NCBI RefSeq assembly: GCF_012927325.1
Contig: NZ_JABBGI010000027.1
Coordinates: forward strand, 1 to 64,000
Source: Chryseobacterium antibioticum
GTDB lineage: Bacteria > Bacteroidota > Bacteroidia > Flavobacteriales > Weeksellaceae
Direction of reading: 5' to 3'
Length of the DNA stretch: 64,000 nt
Part shown: one piece after another, positions 7,912-17,070 of the stretch
Position numbering within the stretch: the first letter of the stretch is position 1
Layout: every line of letters starts with the position of its first letter
Notes under the pieces: model-generated
Told to the model about the DNA's origin: nothing
Database searches by the model: none
Seen by the model: only the letters and a program-made list of their open reading frames with translations
Program-made: the position numbers and the translations under genes

Positions 7912-8545
7912 GTTTCTTTCCTTTTGAGACCAGATATTCGTTGATCTTCGAGAACGGTTTGCTTCCATAAAAACCTCTGTACACAGAAAACGGTGAAGGG
8001 TGCGCCGATTTTAAAATAAAATGCTTAGCCGGATCAATAAGTTCGGCTTTTTTTTGTGCAAAAGCTCCCCAAAGAACGAAAACCACATTTTCTTTCTTAT
8101 CCGAAATTTCCTTGATGATAAAGTCTGTGAATTTTTCCCAGCCCAGGTCTTTGTGAGAATTCGGTGAATGGGCACGTACAGTTAAGGTTGCATTTAATAA
8201 TAAAAACCCTTGTTTTCCCCAGTCATCTAATTCTTTTGAAGTTCTTTCAACACCCAGATCATCTTTTAGTTCAGTAAAAATATTTTTCAAGGAAGGTGGC
8301 GCTGTTACCTGTTCTGAAACAGAAAAGCACAAACCATTTGCCTGAAAATCATTATGGTAAGGATCCTGCCCGATGATCACCACCTCAATATCATCAAAAG
8401 GTGTGATTTCCAGGGCTCTGAATATTTGATTTTTAGGAGGGAAAACTTTGGTTGTAGCATATTCCTGTTTTACTTTTTCCCACAGGGTTGTAAAATAGGT
8501 TGTGCTTTTTATGGGGGCTAAAACGTCTGTCCAGGTCATGGTCAT
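7898..8545 (-). CDS. ung: Uracil-DNA glycosylase, family 1
   Basis: 215 residues, normal for Ung. It removes uracil from DNA by N-glycosidic cleavage. The water-activating motif is visible as VVIGQDPYHNDFQANGLCFS (Asp near residue 63) and the DNA-intercalation loop as SAHPSPFSVYRGF near 180. The start could be the first ATG or the second, two codons later (MTMTW or MTW); neither has a clear ribosome binding site. Convergent with the lipoprotein gene, sharing 14 bp. Confidence 0.95.
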   Translation of the reverse strand: MTMTWTDVLAPIKSTTYFTTLWEKVKQEYATTKVFPPKNQIFRALEITPFDDIEVVIIGQDPYHNDFQANGLCFSVSEQVTAPPSLKNIFTELKDDLGVERTSKELDDWGKQGFLLLNATLTVRAHSPNSHKDLGWEKFTDFIIKEISDKKENVVFVLWGAFAQKKAELIDPAKHFILKSAHPSPFSVYRGFYGSKPFSKINEYLVSKGKKPISW

Positions 8546-8695
8546 GGGATTGATATGATAATTTGAAAATGTATTAATATGATATAATTCTTCCTTTACC
8601 GGAAACTATATTACAAAAATATTCTTTAATTCCTGGATGGCCAAATCTGGTAATATAATGATTGGATGATCTAGTTATTGACATGGCTGGGCGAG

Positions 8696-9700
<1,005 letters not shown>

Positions 9701-9729
9701 CTAAAACAATGTAGTAGAGAGATCAATAA

Positions 9730-10245
9730 TTACAATTTAATTGTTTTCTTTAAACTAAAAATAATATTTTCAGGAAAACCATCATCTGTTCTGCCTTCTT
9801 CCAAAATAAAATGGTGTTTTGCCAGAAGTGATTTTGAGTTTTCATTGAATTTATTAGTAAAAGCTAAAATTTCCTGCAGATGTAATTCATTAAATCCAAA
9901 ATTTAAAACAACTTTCAAAGCCTCAGACATAATTCCTTTTCTATGATGATCAGGTAACAATTCATAACCGACTTCAGCTGTTTCCCGGTCTTCAGAAAAT
10001 TTCCAGAGACAAATGGTTCCGATAAGATTAGATTGGCCTTTATAAGAGATTCCGAAGAAAATAATTTCCTTACTTTGAGTCCTTCTTTTGATGCTTAAAA
10101 TAAATTCCAGCGCATCATAATTGGATTTTGGAGACACTCTTTTAACAAACTTGTTGATCTCCTGATTGCTGCGGATCGTCAGAATATCATCAACGTGACT
10201 TTCATTAATTTCATTTAAAACTAATCTTTCGGTTTCTAATTTCAT
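9730..10245 (-). CDS. GNAT family N-acetyltransferase (RimJ/RimL type)
   Basis: 171 residues. The start LETERLVLNEINESHVDDI is typical of RimJ/RimL-like acetyltransferases. The acetyl-CoA binding region is VGYELLPDHHRKGIMSEALKVVL, which has the R/QxxGxG/A-like turn as HHRKGIMSE, and the C-terminal strand follows with AFTNKFNENSKSLLAKHHF. Such enzymes acetylate N-termini or small amines; the substrate is not predictable. It lies 32 bp upstream of the acyltransferase gene on the same strand. Confidence 0.85.
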   Translation of the reverse strand: MKLETERLVLNEINESHVDDILTIRSNQEINKFVKRVSPKSNYDALEFILSIKRRTQSKEIIFFGISYKGQSNLIGTICLWKFSEDRETAEVGYELLPDHHRKGIMSEALKVVLNFGFNELHLQEILAFTNKFNENSKSLLAKHHFILEEGRTDDGFPENIIFSLKKTIKL

Positions 10246-10367
10246 TTTTCAAATGTACTAAAAACAGACGGTCGAAAATCACCTCATCTCCCCCATTAAT
10301 AGATGCTGTCAACTATTCAAATTAACTCATTTTCAAATTGTCCGTCAAGAGATTCACATTTTCTCAC

Positions 10368-10375
10368 TAAATTTG
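10368..10375 (+). promoter_or_regulatory. TAAATTTG, possible -7 box of mutS2
   Basis: TAAATTTG matches the Bacteroidota -7 consensus TAnnTTTG. Only 4 bp separate it from the GTG start of mutS2, so transcription would begin at about the start codon. No TTG lies at the usual 20-nt spacing; the nearest is at 10338-10340. Confidence 0.4.
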
Positions 10376-10379
10376 CAGT

Positions 10380-12527
10380 GTGTATATAAATAAAGAAGAT
10401 TTAAACGAATTAGAGTTTCCGCAATTGCTCGCGGAGATCTCTCCATTTGCGTATTCTCCGAAAACGAGAGAAAAAATTCTTCAACTTCGTCCCATGGAAA
10501 TTGACGAGGCGGAACTTTCCCTGAAAAAAACGTCGGAATATCTTTCGAGTTTTGAGAGTTCAAATGCAATTCCGTTCGCTGAGTATGAAGATATTGAAAC
10601 CGAGCTAAAGGTAATGCTGATTGAGAATTACCGCTTGGAAAACAATGCTTTTATTAAAATAAAAACCTTAACTGAACAGATAGGAAAACTTCAGAAGTTT
10701 TTTGCCAGTATGCCGGATACCTTCCCTACTTTGGTAGGTGATGTTTCTGTGCTGGAGTTTAAGAAAGAGATCATTGATAAAGTAGATAAAGTTTTTAACC
10801 GTTTTGGGGAAATAAAAAGTGATGCCTCACCCATTTTAAAAGAACTGAGGGCAGAAATCCAGCTTGCTAAAAAAGCAATCCAGGAAAACTTCAACCGTGC
10901 TTTGTTCAATTACGGACAAAGCGAATTTCTGGATGATATCCGGGAAACTATTATTGAAGACCAGAGGGTTTTAGCTGTAAAATCAGGGTTTAAGAAGAGA
11001 GTTGCGGGAAGGGTTTTAGGAATTTCAAAAACAGGTTCTATTACCTATATGCAGCCGGACAGTGTGGTAAAACCCTACTTCAAGCTGAAGGAAAGTGAAG
11101 AGGAAGAGAAGAAAGAAATCGACAAGATTCTTAGAAAACTTACGGCTGAACTCGCGGAATTCCAGCCTCAATTATGGAAATACCAAGTATATATTTTTGA
11201 CCTTGACTTGACGAGAGCGAAAGCAAAATTTGCTGAACAGGTCAACGGAATACTTCCGAAGATCAACCGTCACAGAACGCTGAAGCTGAAAGATGCATTC
11301 CATCCGCTGTTATGGCTTAGAAATAAAATTGAAAACAAGACTATTTTTCCACAAACCCTGTCATTGACGGACCAAAACAGAATTATCTGTATTTCAGGAC
11401 CGAATGCGGGAGGAAAATCCATTACCCTGAAAACAGTCGGACTGCTTCAGCTGATGATCCAAAGCGGAATTCTGGTCCCTGTGCATCCAAGATCTGAAAT
11501 GTTCTTTTTTGAAAAGATGATGACGGATATCGGAGACAACCAGTCTATCGAGAATCATTTGTCGACTTATTCTTCAAGGCTTAAGAAAATGTCGGGAATC
11601 ATCCGTGAGGCAGATGCCAATACTCTGCTTCTTATTGATGAATTCGGAACAGGATCTGATCCTGAGCTTGGTGGTGCACTGGCTGAAAGTTTCATGGAGT
11701 ATTTCTATGATAAAAAAAGTTTTGCGATCATTACCACTCACTATACGAACATCAAACTGGTAATCGAAGAGCTTCCGAATGCTGAAAATGCAGCCATGCT
11801 TTTTGATGAAGAAACGCTGGAACCGATGTATAAGCTGGAGGTAGGACAGGCAGGAAGTTCGTTCACTTTTGAGGTTGCGGAGAAAAACAGGATTCCACGA
11901 TTTATCATTCATGCGGCAAAAAAGAAGGTAGAGCATGACATTGTGAATCTTGACAAAACAATTGTGAAGCTTCAGCAGGAAAAATTTGAAGTTGAAAAGC
12001 TGAAAACCGATCTTGCGGAAAGAAAGGAATCTGTGGAAGACAAACGTGACAATCTACAGAAGCTTAATGAGCAGCTGCAACAAAAACTGTTCAATTTCCA
12101 AAAACTGTATGAAGAGGAACACCGTAAGCTTCAGTTTGGAAATAAAATTGAAACGTTCATCGACAGTTACGTAAAAGGTAGATCGAGAAAAGATGTTGTC
12201 AAGGATTTTGTGAAAATTCTTGAACAGGAAAAATTCAGGAAAATTGGCGCTGATAAAGACGAAACTAAGCGTCTTCAGGTGGTTAAAAGAAAGATCACCC
12301 AGCAACTCAAAAAGGATGATGTGATTGAAAAAATCGCTGAAACCAATGAAAAAATGGAGGAGAAACGTAAAACTGACCGCGCCGTATGGATGAAGGAGGG
12401 ACAACGTGTCCGTATTCCCGGAAGTACGAGCGTAGGAACAATTGAAAAGATTTCTAAAAATAAAGTGATCGTCAACTATGGAACTTTTAAGACCACGATT
12501 AATGCGGATGAGCTTGAAAGAATTTAA
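10380..12527 (+). CDS. mutS2: MutS2-type DNA-repair ATPase lacking the Smr domain
   Basis: 715 residues. The clamp and lever region occupies roughly residues 1-310. The ABC-type ATPase follows with Walker A GPNAGGKS near 340, the MutS signature LSTYSSRLKKM and Walker B LLLIDEFGTGSDPELGG near 420. A coiled coil rich in Lys/Glu spans about 510-640, and the protein ends in a KOW-like segment (GSTSVGTIEKISKNKVIVNYG). Full-length MutS2 is usually about 780 residues with a C-terminal Smr nuclease domain; here the protein stops without it. Start is GTG; the next Met would delete the conserved N-terminus. Role: acts on branched DNA or collided ribosomes, depending on species; not mismatch repair proper. 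Confidence 0.9.
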   Translation: MYINKEDLNELEFPQLLAEISPFAYSPKTREKILQLRPMEIDEAELSLKKTSEYLSSFESSNAIPFAEYEDIETELKVMLIENYRLENNAFIKIKTLTEQIGKLQKFFASMPDTFPTLVGDVSVLEFKKEIIDKVDKVFNRFGEIKSDASPILKELRAEIQLAKKAIQENFNRALFNYGQSEFLDDIRETIIEDQRVLAVKSGFKKRVAGRVLGISKTGSITYMQPDSVVKPYFKLKESEEEEKKEIDKILRKLTAELAEFQPQLWKYQVYIFDLDLTRAKAKFAEQVNGILPKINRHRTLKLKDAFHPLLWLRNKIENKTIFPQTLSLTDQNRIICISGPNAGGKSITLKTVGLLQLMIQSGILVPVHPRSEMFFFEKMMTDIGDNQSIENHLSTYSSRLKKMSGIIREADANTLLLIDEFGTGSDPELGGALAESFMEYFYDKKSFAIITTHYTNIKLVIEELPNAENAAMLFDEETLEPMYKLEVGQAGSSFTFEVAEKNRIPRFIIHAAKKKVEHDIVNLDKTIVKLQQEKFEVEKLKTDLAERKESVEDKRDNLQKLNEQLQQKLFNFQKLYEEEHRKLQFGNKIETFIDSYVKGRSRKDVVKDFVKILEQEKFRKIGADKDETKRLQVVKRKITQQLKKDDVIEKIAETNEKMEEKRKTDRAVWMKEGQRVRIPGSTSVGTIEKISKNKVIVNYGTFKTTINADELERI

Positions 12528-12551
12528 TGATGTATACCTTTTAATCCTATA

Positions 12552-12581
12552 AAAATAGCGCTGAATGTTCAGCGCTATTTT
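12552..12581 (+). terminator. Terminator after mutS2
   Basis: Perfect 14-bp arms AAAATAGCGCTGAA and TTCAGCGCTATTTT with a 2-nt gap, flanked by A and T runs, 24 bp after the mutS2 stop. The symmetry would allow termination in both directions. Confidence 0.9.
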
Positions 12582-12646
12582 ATTTTAACTACTAAACATT
12601 TGCATGTTGAAGCATACAGATCAAATTTTCTTGTTATTTTTGGATC

Positions 12647-12925
12647 ATGGATAAAAGCTTTACTGTCCTTTGGATTTTTTATAGAAAATTAATGATTCCT
12701 GCGGTATTATTTTCTCTGTTGTTATGCTTTGGTACTCAATTTACTTTTGAAAACTTTGGGCTTTATTTTTTCCTGATTCTTCCCCTTCTCCACTTTTTTA
12801 TTTATGATATAAGGCTGAAAGGCGAATATTTTTTCTACGCCAATTTTGGATTTTCAAAATGGTTTTTGTGGGGTTTCACCGGATCATTAAGTTTAATTAT
12901 TAAAGTCATTACCCGATTCTTATGA
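12647..12925 (+). CDS. Small membrane protein upstream of ABC ATPase
   Basis: 92 residues with two or three hydrophobic helices (AVLFSLLLCFGTQF, YFFLILPLLHFFIYDI, WFLWGFTGSLSLIIKVI). It overlaps the following ATPase gene by 4 bp (ATGA), so they are coupled. A TATTTTTG box at 12635-12642 stands so close to this ATG that translation may really begin at the Met at 12692. Could be the membrane partner of the ATPase; no family recognised. Confidence 0.7.
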   Translation: MDKSFTVLWIFYRKLMIPAVLFSLLLCFGTQFTFENFGLYFFLILPLLHFFIYDIRLKGEYFFYANFGFSKWFLWGFTGSLSLIIKVITRFL

Positions 12926-13584
12926 ATAAACTTCACATCGACAGTGTTACCAAATCTTTCGGCGGAAGAAAAATCCTCCAGGATATCTATTTAGGCTGCG
13001 AAACTGGAAAAATAACAGGAATTCTTGGTCCGGCGGGCGGCGGAAAATCTACTTTATTAGAGATCATCTTTGGAACAATTAAAGGGGATACGCAGTTTAT
13101 TAAATTAAATGATACTATTCTTAAAAGCCTGTCCAACAGGAAAAATAAAATTGCTTATCTGCCTCAGCGTTCTTCATTTCTCCCTAAAGAATGTAAGATC
13201 AGGAAGCTCATCCCACTATTCTGTACCCAAGAAAATGCGGAAAAGCTTTACGACTTAAAAATGATACAGCCCTTTTTGAATGAAACACCAAGAAACCTTT
13301 CAGGCGGTGAGAAAAAAATTATTGAAACCCTGATCATTACTTATTCAGACGCGGAATTTATTTTACTGGATGAACCTTTCAGCGGTGTTTCTCCTAAAAA
13401 CGTTGATGAATTGGAAATGATCATTAAAAGGCAGGTACCCTATAAAGGAATGATCATCTCCGATCATAATTATATGACCTTATTCAATATGGCTGATGAT
13501 ATTTATCTTCTCTCGGATACCCATTTGAGAAAGGTGAAAGACCTTAAAGAACTGCAACAATTTAATTATCTTCCGAAAAATTAA
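12922..13584 (+). CDS. ABC transporter ATP-binding protein
   Basis: 220 residues, one ABC ATPase domain. The Walker A is GPAGGGKST near residue 38, the signature is NLSGGEKK near 128 and Walker B FILLDEPFSG near 148, with switch His in SDHNYM. It resembles LptB/LivF-sized ATPases. The only adjacent gene is the small overlapping membrane protein upstream, so the transported substrate and the permease are unknown. Confidence 0.85.
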   Translation: MNKLHIDSVTKSFGGRKILQDIYLGCETGKITGILGPAGGGKSTLLEIIFGTIKGDTQFIKLNDTILKSLSNRKNKIAYLPQRSSFLPKECKIRKLIPLFCTQENAEKLYDLKMIQPFLNETPRNLSGGEKKIIETLIITYSDAEFILLDEPFSGVSPKNVDELEMIIKRQVPYKGMIISDHNYMTLFNMADDIYLLSDTHLRKVKDLKELQQFNYLPKN

Positions 13585-13707
13585 AAATTGATTTAAAAAT
13601 AATCGGCATCAGCCTCCCAATGAAGAATTTTACAAGCTTTTGAGAGTATATTGACAATTTTAATCAAATACCATTACATTTTACTAATCAAAAAAACATT
13701 TAATTTA

Positions 13708-13715
13708 TATATTTG
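13708..13715 (+). promoter_or_regulatory. TATATTTG -7 box
   Basis: TATATTTG fits TAnnTTTG and lies 22 bp before the ATG of the following gene. No clear TTG is seen at 20-nt spacing. Confidence 0.45.
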
Positions 13716-13737
13716 AGGGATCAAAAAATTTCATAGA

Positions 13738-14535
13738 ATGATTTCCGTAAACAGAGCATTGTACTTATCCGCTTTCAGTCTTTTTTCCTTAGCATTTGTT
13801 AAAGGACAGAATAAAGTTCCTTTCGGTGTTGTAAAGGCTGAAGAAGGCTACGCCAATGTACGTGTCCACAAGGATGACTACAGAAAAATCGTAGACAAGA
13901 TCAGGATGCGTAAAGGTGATGTATTTGTTTATGTAAAGCCTGCTCCGGGAGAAACAGAATGGATCTGGATCAAATATCCTGAAAAACAGGATGAGGAAAA
14001 ACCTTTTGTGAGATATGAAAATCTTGAAAAGGAAGGGATGGTGAATAAAGGGCGTATTGCTTTTATCGACCAGCTTCCTCAGTTTACCCCTTCTAAATCC
14101 AAAAACGGAAAATCACTTATTTTTACAGACAACAGCAATCCCAAGATACCGACTTCCCAAAGAACCAAGGTGGTGATCGATGTTTATCCGTCGAATGCTG
14201 GCTATAGAAAACAGGAAAAAGATACAGATGGAAAGATCCTTACGATAGATAAAGTAAAACCCTGGGGAATCAAGGACGGACTTCCGGAAGGCATGACGGA
14301 GATCAAATCGATCCGGGTTCAGCAACCTGGAAGAGGTTCTGTTTTTGTAAGGGAAGCTATTAAAAATATGTTCCAGCCTACTATGGATTTCAACAATGTC
14401 GGAGTAACCGCTCTTGACAACGATCACATCTATCTTTATATGATTAATGGTTCCGGTGAGAACAGGTATATCACGCTTTGGACCATCAAGGAAGGAAGGG
14501 TGATGAGCCAGATTATTTACAATAGTCCGGAATAA
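13738..14535 (+). CDS. Secreted protein of unknown function
   Basis: 265 residues with an N-terminal signal peptide (ALYLSAFSLFSLAFVKGQ, likely cleaved near residue 23). The mature part begins VPFGVVKAEEGYANVRVHKDD, resembling an SH3b-like fold (YANVR...GDVFVYV), followed by a region without recognised motifs. No lipobox. Stands alone between the ABC operon and the cobalamin riboswitch. Confidence 0.7.
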   Translation: MISVNRALYLSAFSLFSLAFVKGQNKVPFGVVKAEEGYANVRVHKDDYRKIVDKIRMRKGDVFVYVKPAPGETEWIWIKYPEKQDEEKPFVRYENLEKEGMVNKGRIAFIDQLPQFTPSKSKNGKSLIFTDNSNPKIPTSQRTKVVIDVYPSNAGYRKQEKDTDGKILTIDKVKPWGIKDGLPEGMTEIKSIRVQQPGRGSVFVREAIKNMFQPTMDFNNVGVTALDNDHIYLYMINGSGENRYITLWTIKEGRVMSQIIYNSPE

Positions 14536-14597
14536 TTGCCGTTTTTCTCTGTAATATTCTTATTTTTGCCCTGAAAAAGTTTAACGCTTATTCATCA

Positions 14598-14755
14598 CAG
14601 AAACTGGTTCTGCTTAATGCAGATTAAAAGGGAACCGTGTGAAAATCACGGACTGTCGCGCAACTGTAAGTAACTGAAGTCTTTATCAAGGATCCACTGT
14701 GCAGGGCACGGGAAGGAGATAAATGATGTTACAAGTCAGGAGACCTGCCTATTTC
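14598..14755 (+). ncRNA. Cobalamin (B12) riboswitch
   Basis: The conserved elements of the B12 aptamer appear in order: GGTTCTGC..GCAGATTAAAAGGGAA near 14606-14633, CCGTGTGAAAATCACGG at 14635-14651, ACTGTCGCGCAACTGTAA at 14652-14669, a CCACTGTGCAGGGCACGGGAAGG region at 14694-14716, and the B12 box AAGTCAGGAGACCTGCC at 14733-14749. Binding of cobalamin normally represses downstream genes. The next gene is an acyl-CoA thioesterase 126 bp on, not a B12 uptake or synthesis gene. A 9-codon reading frame starting at 14819 lies in the spacer. Confidence 0.95.
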
Positions 14756-14881
14756 TTTAAACAAAAAACTTTCGCGATTTGAAGTTTATTGATCTGACGG
14801 ACTGCTTCAGGAATTCCTATGATTCTTGTCACTGTTCTGTTATTTTGATCTATTTCATTTCGCATTAATTAATAATGAAAT

Positions 14882-15265
14882 ATGACTACAGAAGAAAGAA
14901 TTGCAGCATCCGAAACCCGAATTTTTAAAGCGGTTTTCCCAAACACCACTAACCATTACGATACTCTTTTCGGAGGTACAGCCATGCAGCTGATGGATGA
15001 AGTAGCCTTTATCACAGCAACCCGTTTTGCAAGAAAAAGAGTGGTAACTGTAAGCAGCGATAAAATCGACTTTAAAAAACCAATCCCTGCTGGAACCATT
15101 GTAGAACTGATCGGAAAGGTTTCCTATGTGGGAAAAACAAGTATGAAGGTAAATGTAGAGATCTATACGGAGCAGATGTACTCTTATGAAAGAGAAAGAG
15201 CGATCGTTGGTGATTTTACTTTTGTGGCTATTGATGAAGAGAAAAAGCCAATCAGAATACTATAA
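14882..15265 (+). CDS. Acyl-CoA thioesterase (hot-dog fold, YciA/ACOT type)
   Basis: 127 residues. The sequence FPNTTNHYDTLFGGTAMQLMDEVA contains the family motif with Asn and Asp catalytic candidates, and VTVSSDKIDFKKPIPAGTIVEL is the conserved second strand region. The enzyme hydrolyses acyl-CoA to free acid and CoA in the cytoplasm. It sits directly downstream of a cobalamin riboswitch, which is unexpected for this family, and a strong GC hairpin follows 7 bp after its stop. Confidence 0.9.
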   Translation: MTTEERIAASETRIFKAVFPNTTNHYDTLFGGTAMQLMDEVAFITATRFARKRVVTVSSDKIDFKKPIPAGTIVELIGKVSYVGKTSMKVNVEIYTEQMYSYERERAIVGDFTFVAIDEEKKPIRIL

Positions 15266-15272
15266 TTGGTAA

Positions 15273-15613
15273 GTTTCGGGCGGCCTTTGGCCGCCCGAAA
15301 CCATTTTATACTATAATTATTTTAATTTGTTCTTTTGCCTTGAAGCAAAATGAACCAAAAATTCAAGACTAGAAACTTCCACTAAAAATGAAATCTGCTC
15401 TCTAAAAACTCTAAAACTCGTGCGGTAGCTATCTACATTAAGAATCATACTTTGTCCCGCACTCAGACATAAGAGTTTTCTTAACGTTCACAGAATCCAG
15501 TTTCTTAACGTTACAGTTTCTTAGGTCGACCTCTTAATAACTTAAGGTAGCCATCTAAAATAGATAGAATTCATTAACTCATATGATTTCGGGCGGCCTT
15601 TGGCCGCCCGAAA
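15273..15613. repeat. Repeat unit bounded by two identical GC-rich hairpins
   Basis: The hairpin TTTCGGGCGGCC-TTT-GGCCGCCCGAAA occurs at 15274-15300 and again at 15587-15613 in the same orientation. Between them are about 285 bp without an open reading frame. These contain a TTCTTTTGCcttgaaGCAAAA hairpin near 15330, the inverted words AAAACTCgTGCGG (about 15411-15423) and CCGCAC...GAGTTTT (about 15459-15480), and AACGTT repeated at 15483 and 15508. The hairpins lack a U-run, so they are not ordinary terminators. It looks like a non-coding interspersed element. Confidence 0.6.
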
Positions 15614-15664
15614 CTATTATAAAAAACAGCGATTTAAAAACCACTGTCTTGCTTCTCTGTAAAA

Positions 15665-16255
15665 TTATCTAACTACCTTATCAGTATCCAAACTTCTGCT
15701 CAGCAATGTTTCAAAAGCCTCTCCCATTTCATCAGATGCTCTTGTAATTGCATTTTCGAGCATATTTCTGATCTGTTTTTCGGTAACCCCGGCTTCTGTC
15801 CAGCTTTTCCCTGACGTGTGGGAGTTTAGAATAAACGGCATGATCCTGTCAATGGAACAGGCAAAAATAGCATCCGGAGTTTTTTCTTCTTCAAATTCTA
15901 GCCATAGCTCAAAAAATTCTGTACGCAAAGGCTCATTCAGGATTCCGAAGATCTTCTGTGCAGAAATTTTTTCTCTTTCGAATTTCCCAACCATGGCAGC
16001 TTCATCAAATAGAAATGTGTCTCCTGCTTCAATCTCCACCAGATCATGAATGGACAGCATTCTGATCACCCTTAAAAGATCAATATCTGTGCGGTTTTTA
16101 GCATAGGGATATAGAATCTGTGCCAGAATAATGATCTGCCATGAATGTTCGGCAGTATTTTCCCTTCTGGAATCATCAGCATTGTAATTTCTCCTCTGTA
16201 CATTTTTCAGGGCATCTACGGCCAGGATAAAATCGATCTCCTTTTGTATCTTCAT
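15665..16255 (-). CDS. HD-domain hydrolase (YfbR/HDDC2-like)
   Basis: 196 residues. HD metal-binding residues are visible as ENTAEHSWQIIILA near 35 and IHDLVEIEAGDTFLFDE near 70, followed by the acidic FELWLEFEEEKTPDA. The family includes 5'-deoxynucleotidases. Together with the next gene on the same strand it may form a pair (19-bp gap), though the products look unrelated. Confidence 0.85.
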   Translation of the reverse strand: MKIQKEIDFILAVDALKNVQRRNYNADDSRRENTAEHSWQIIILAQILYPYAKNRTDIDLLRVIRMLSIHDLVEIEAGDTFLFDEAAMVGKFEREKISAQKIFGILNEPLRTEFFELWLEFEEEKTPDAIFACSIDRIMPFILNSHTSGKSWTEAGVTEKQIRNMLENAITRASDEMGEAFETLLSRSLDTDKVVR

Positions 16256-16274
16256 TTTCTTTCTTATTATACTA

Positions 16275-16955
16275 TTATTTAGATGATTTTTTAACCACCC
16301 ATTTATTATTGATCTTCTCTTTTATGGTTATTTTTGATGGTTCTTCACTTACATCTCCAATTTTTTCATATACCAGATCTATCCCTTTATTAGGAATCAC
16401 CTGATATTCATAGGTATAATGTAAAGAAGCTCCGGACCTTGCATAAGTAATCAATCGTCTGCGTGCGTAATCTACTTCAAACATTCCCTGATAACTGCTG
16501 GCAATTTCGGTAAGTTCTTTACTTGGGACAAATTGATTCTGTGTCGAATTAAAGACATACACATCATATGAAGCACTCCCATAATTTCCTCCGTTTCCGT
16601 TTCTGATGGCAACATCTTCGGTCCCATCAAAATTAAAATCACCGAATACCACAGGACTTTCATAGACCATTTCTGAAGTAAACGGTATTACATTTACTTT
16701 GGAGGGTTTAAATTTTTCCTTAAAAGATAAAACCAGATCATCTGAAACCAAAGTCTGTATTTTTTCACCGTTTTTATTGAAAAGGACTACGTTTGCCTTA
16801 TATCTGCACTGATCAGTGAGGCATTCTTCCACATCAATTTCAGTGTTATATTTTTTGGATGCATTTTCAATGGCAAAGCGGTATTGTCCGAAACAAAGAG
16901 GTCCAAGCAGCATCAACGCTGATAAAGACTTATAAAACAGGGATGTATTGATCAT
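16275..16955 (-). CDS. Secreted protein with VCBS/FG-GAP-like motif
   Basis: 226 residues with a signal peptide (LSALMLLGPLCFGQ, cleavage near residue 23). FGDFNFDGTEDVAIRNGNGG near 106 is a DxDxDGxxD-type calcium loop of the FG-GAP/VCBS class, as in XAC2610-like proteins. Predicted periplasmic or cell-surface. Function unknown. Confidence 0.7.
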   Translation of the reverse strand: MINTSLFYKSLSALMLLGPLCFGQYRFAIENASKKYNTEIDVEECLTDQCRYKANVVLFNKNGEKIQTLVSDDLVLSFKEKFKPSKVNVIPFTSEMVYESPVVFGDFNFDGTEDVAIRNGNGGNYGSASYDVYVFNSTQNQFVPSKELTEIASSYQGMFEVDYARRRLITYARSGASLHYTYEYQVIPNKGIDLVYEKIGDVSEEPSKITIKEKINNKWVVKKSSK

Positions 16956-17070
16956 GTGTGATTTGGATATTGATTGAATATTTTAAACAAATTCTATGCA
17001 AAAATAAGGGTTTTGGTTGAAAGCTATTTCATATAATAGATTAGTTGTATTTTTAGTGAAAATATATAAT

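Noticed and set aside
10354..10569. A 71-codon minus-strand frame over the mutS2 start
   Set aside because: It lies inside the conserved mutS2 coding sequence and has no recognisable features.
14819..14848. Nine-codon frame in the riboswitch expression platform
   Set aside because: Too short to support as a leader peptide; reported only within the riboswitch entry.
15274..15300. GC hairpin as the terminator of the acyl-CoA thioesterase gene
   Set aside because: There is no T-run after the stem, and an identical copy 313 bp away has no gene ending at it.
17017..17070. TTG start for the P450 gene
   Set aside because: It adds a hydrophobic stretch not typical of bacterial P450 and a normal ATG is available at 17071.
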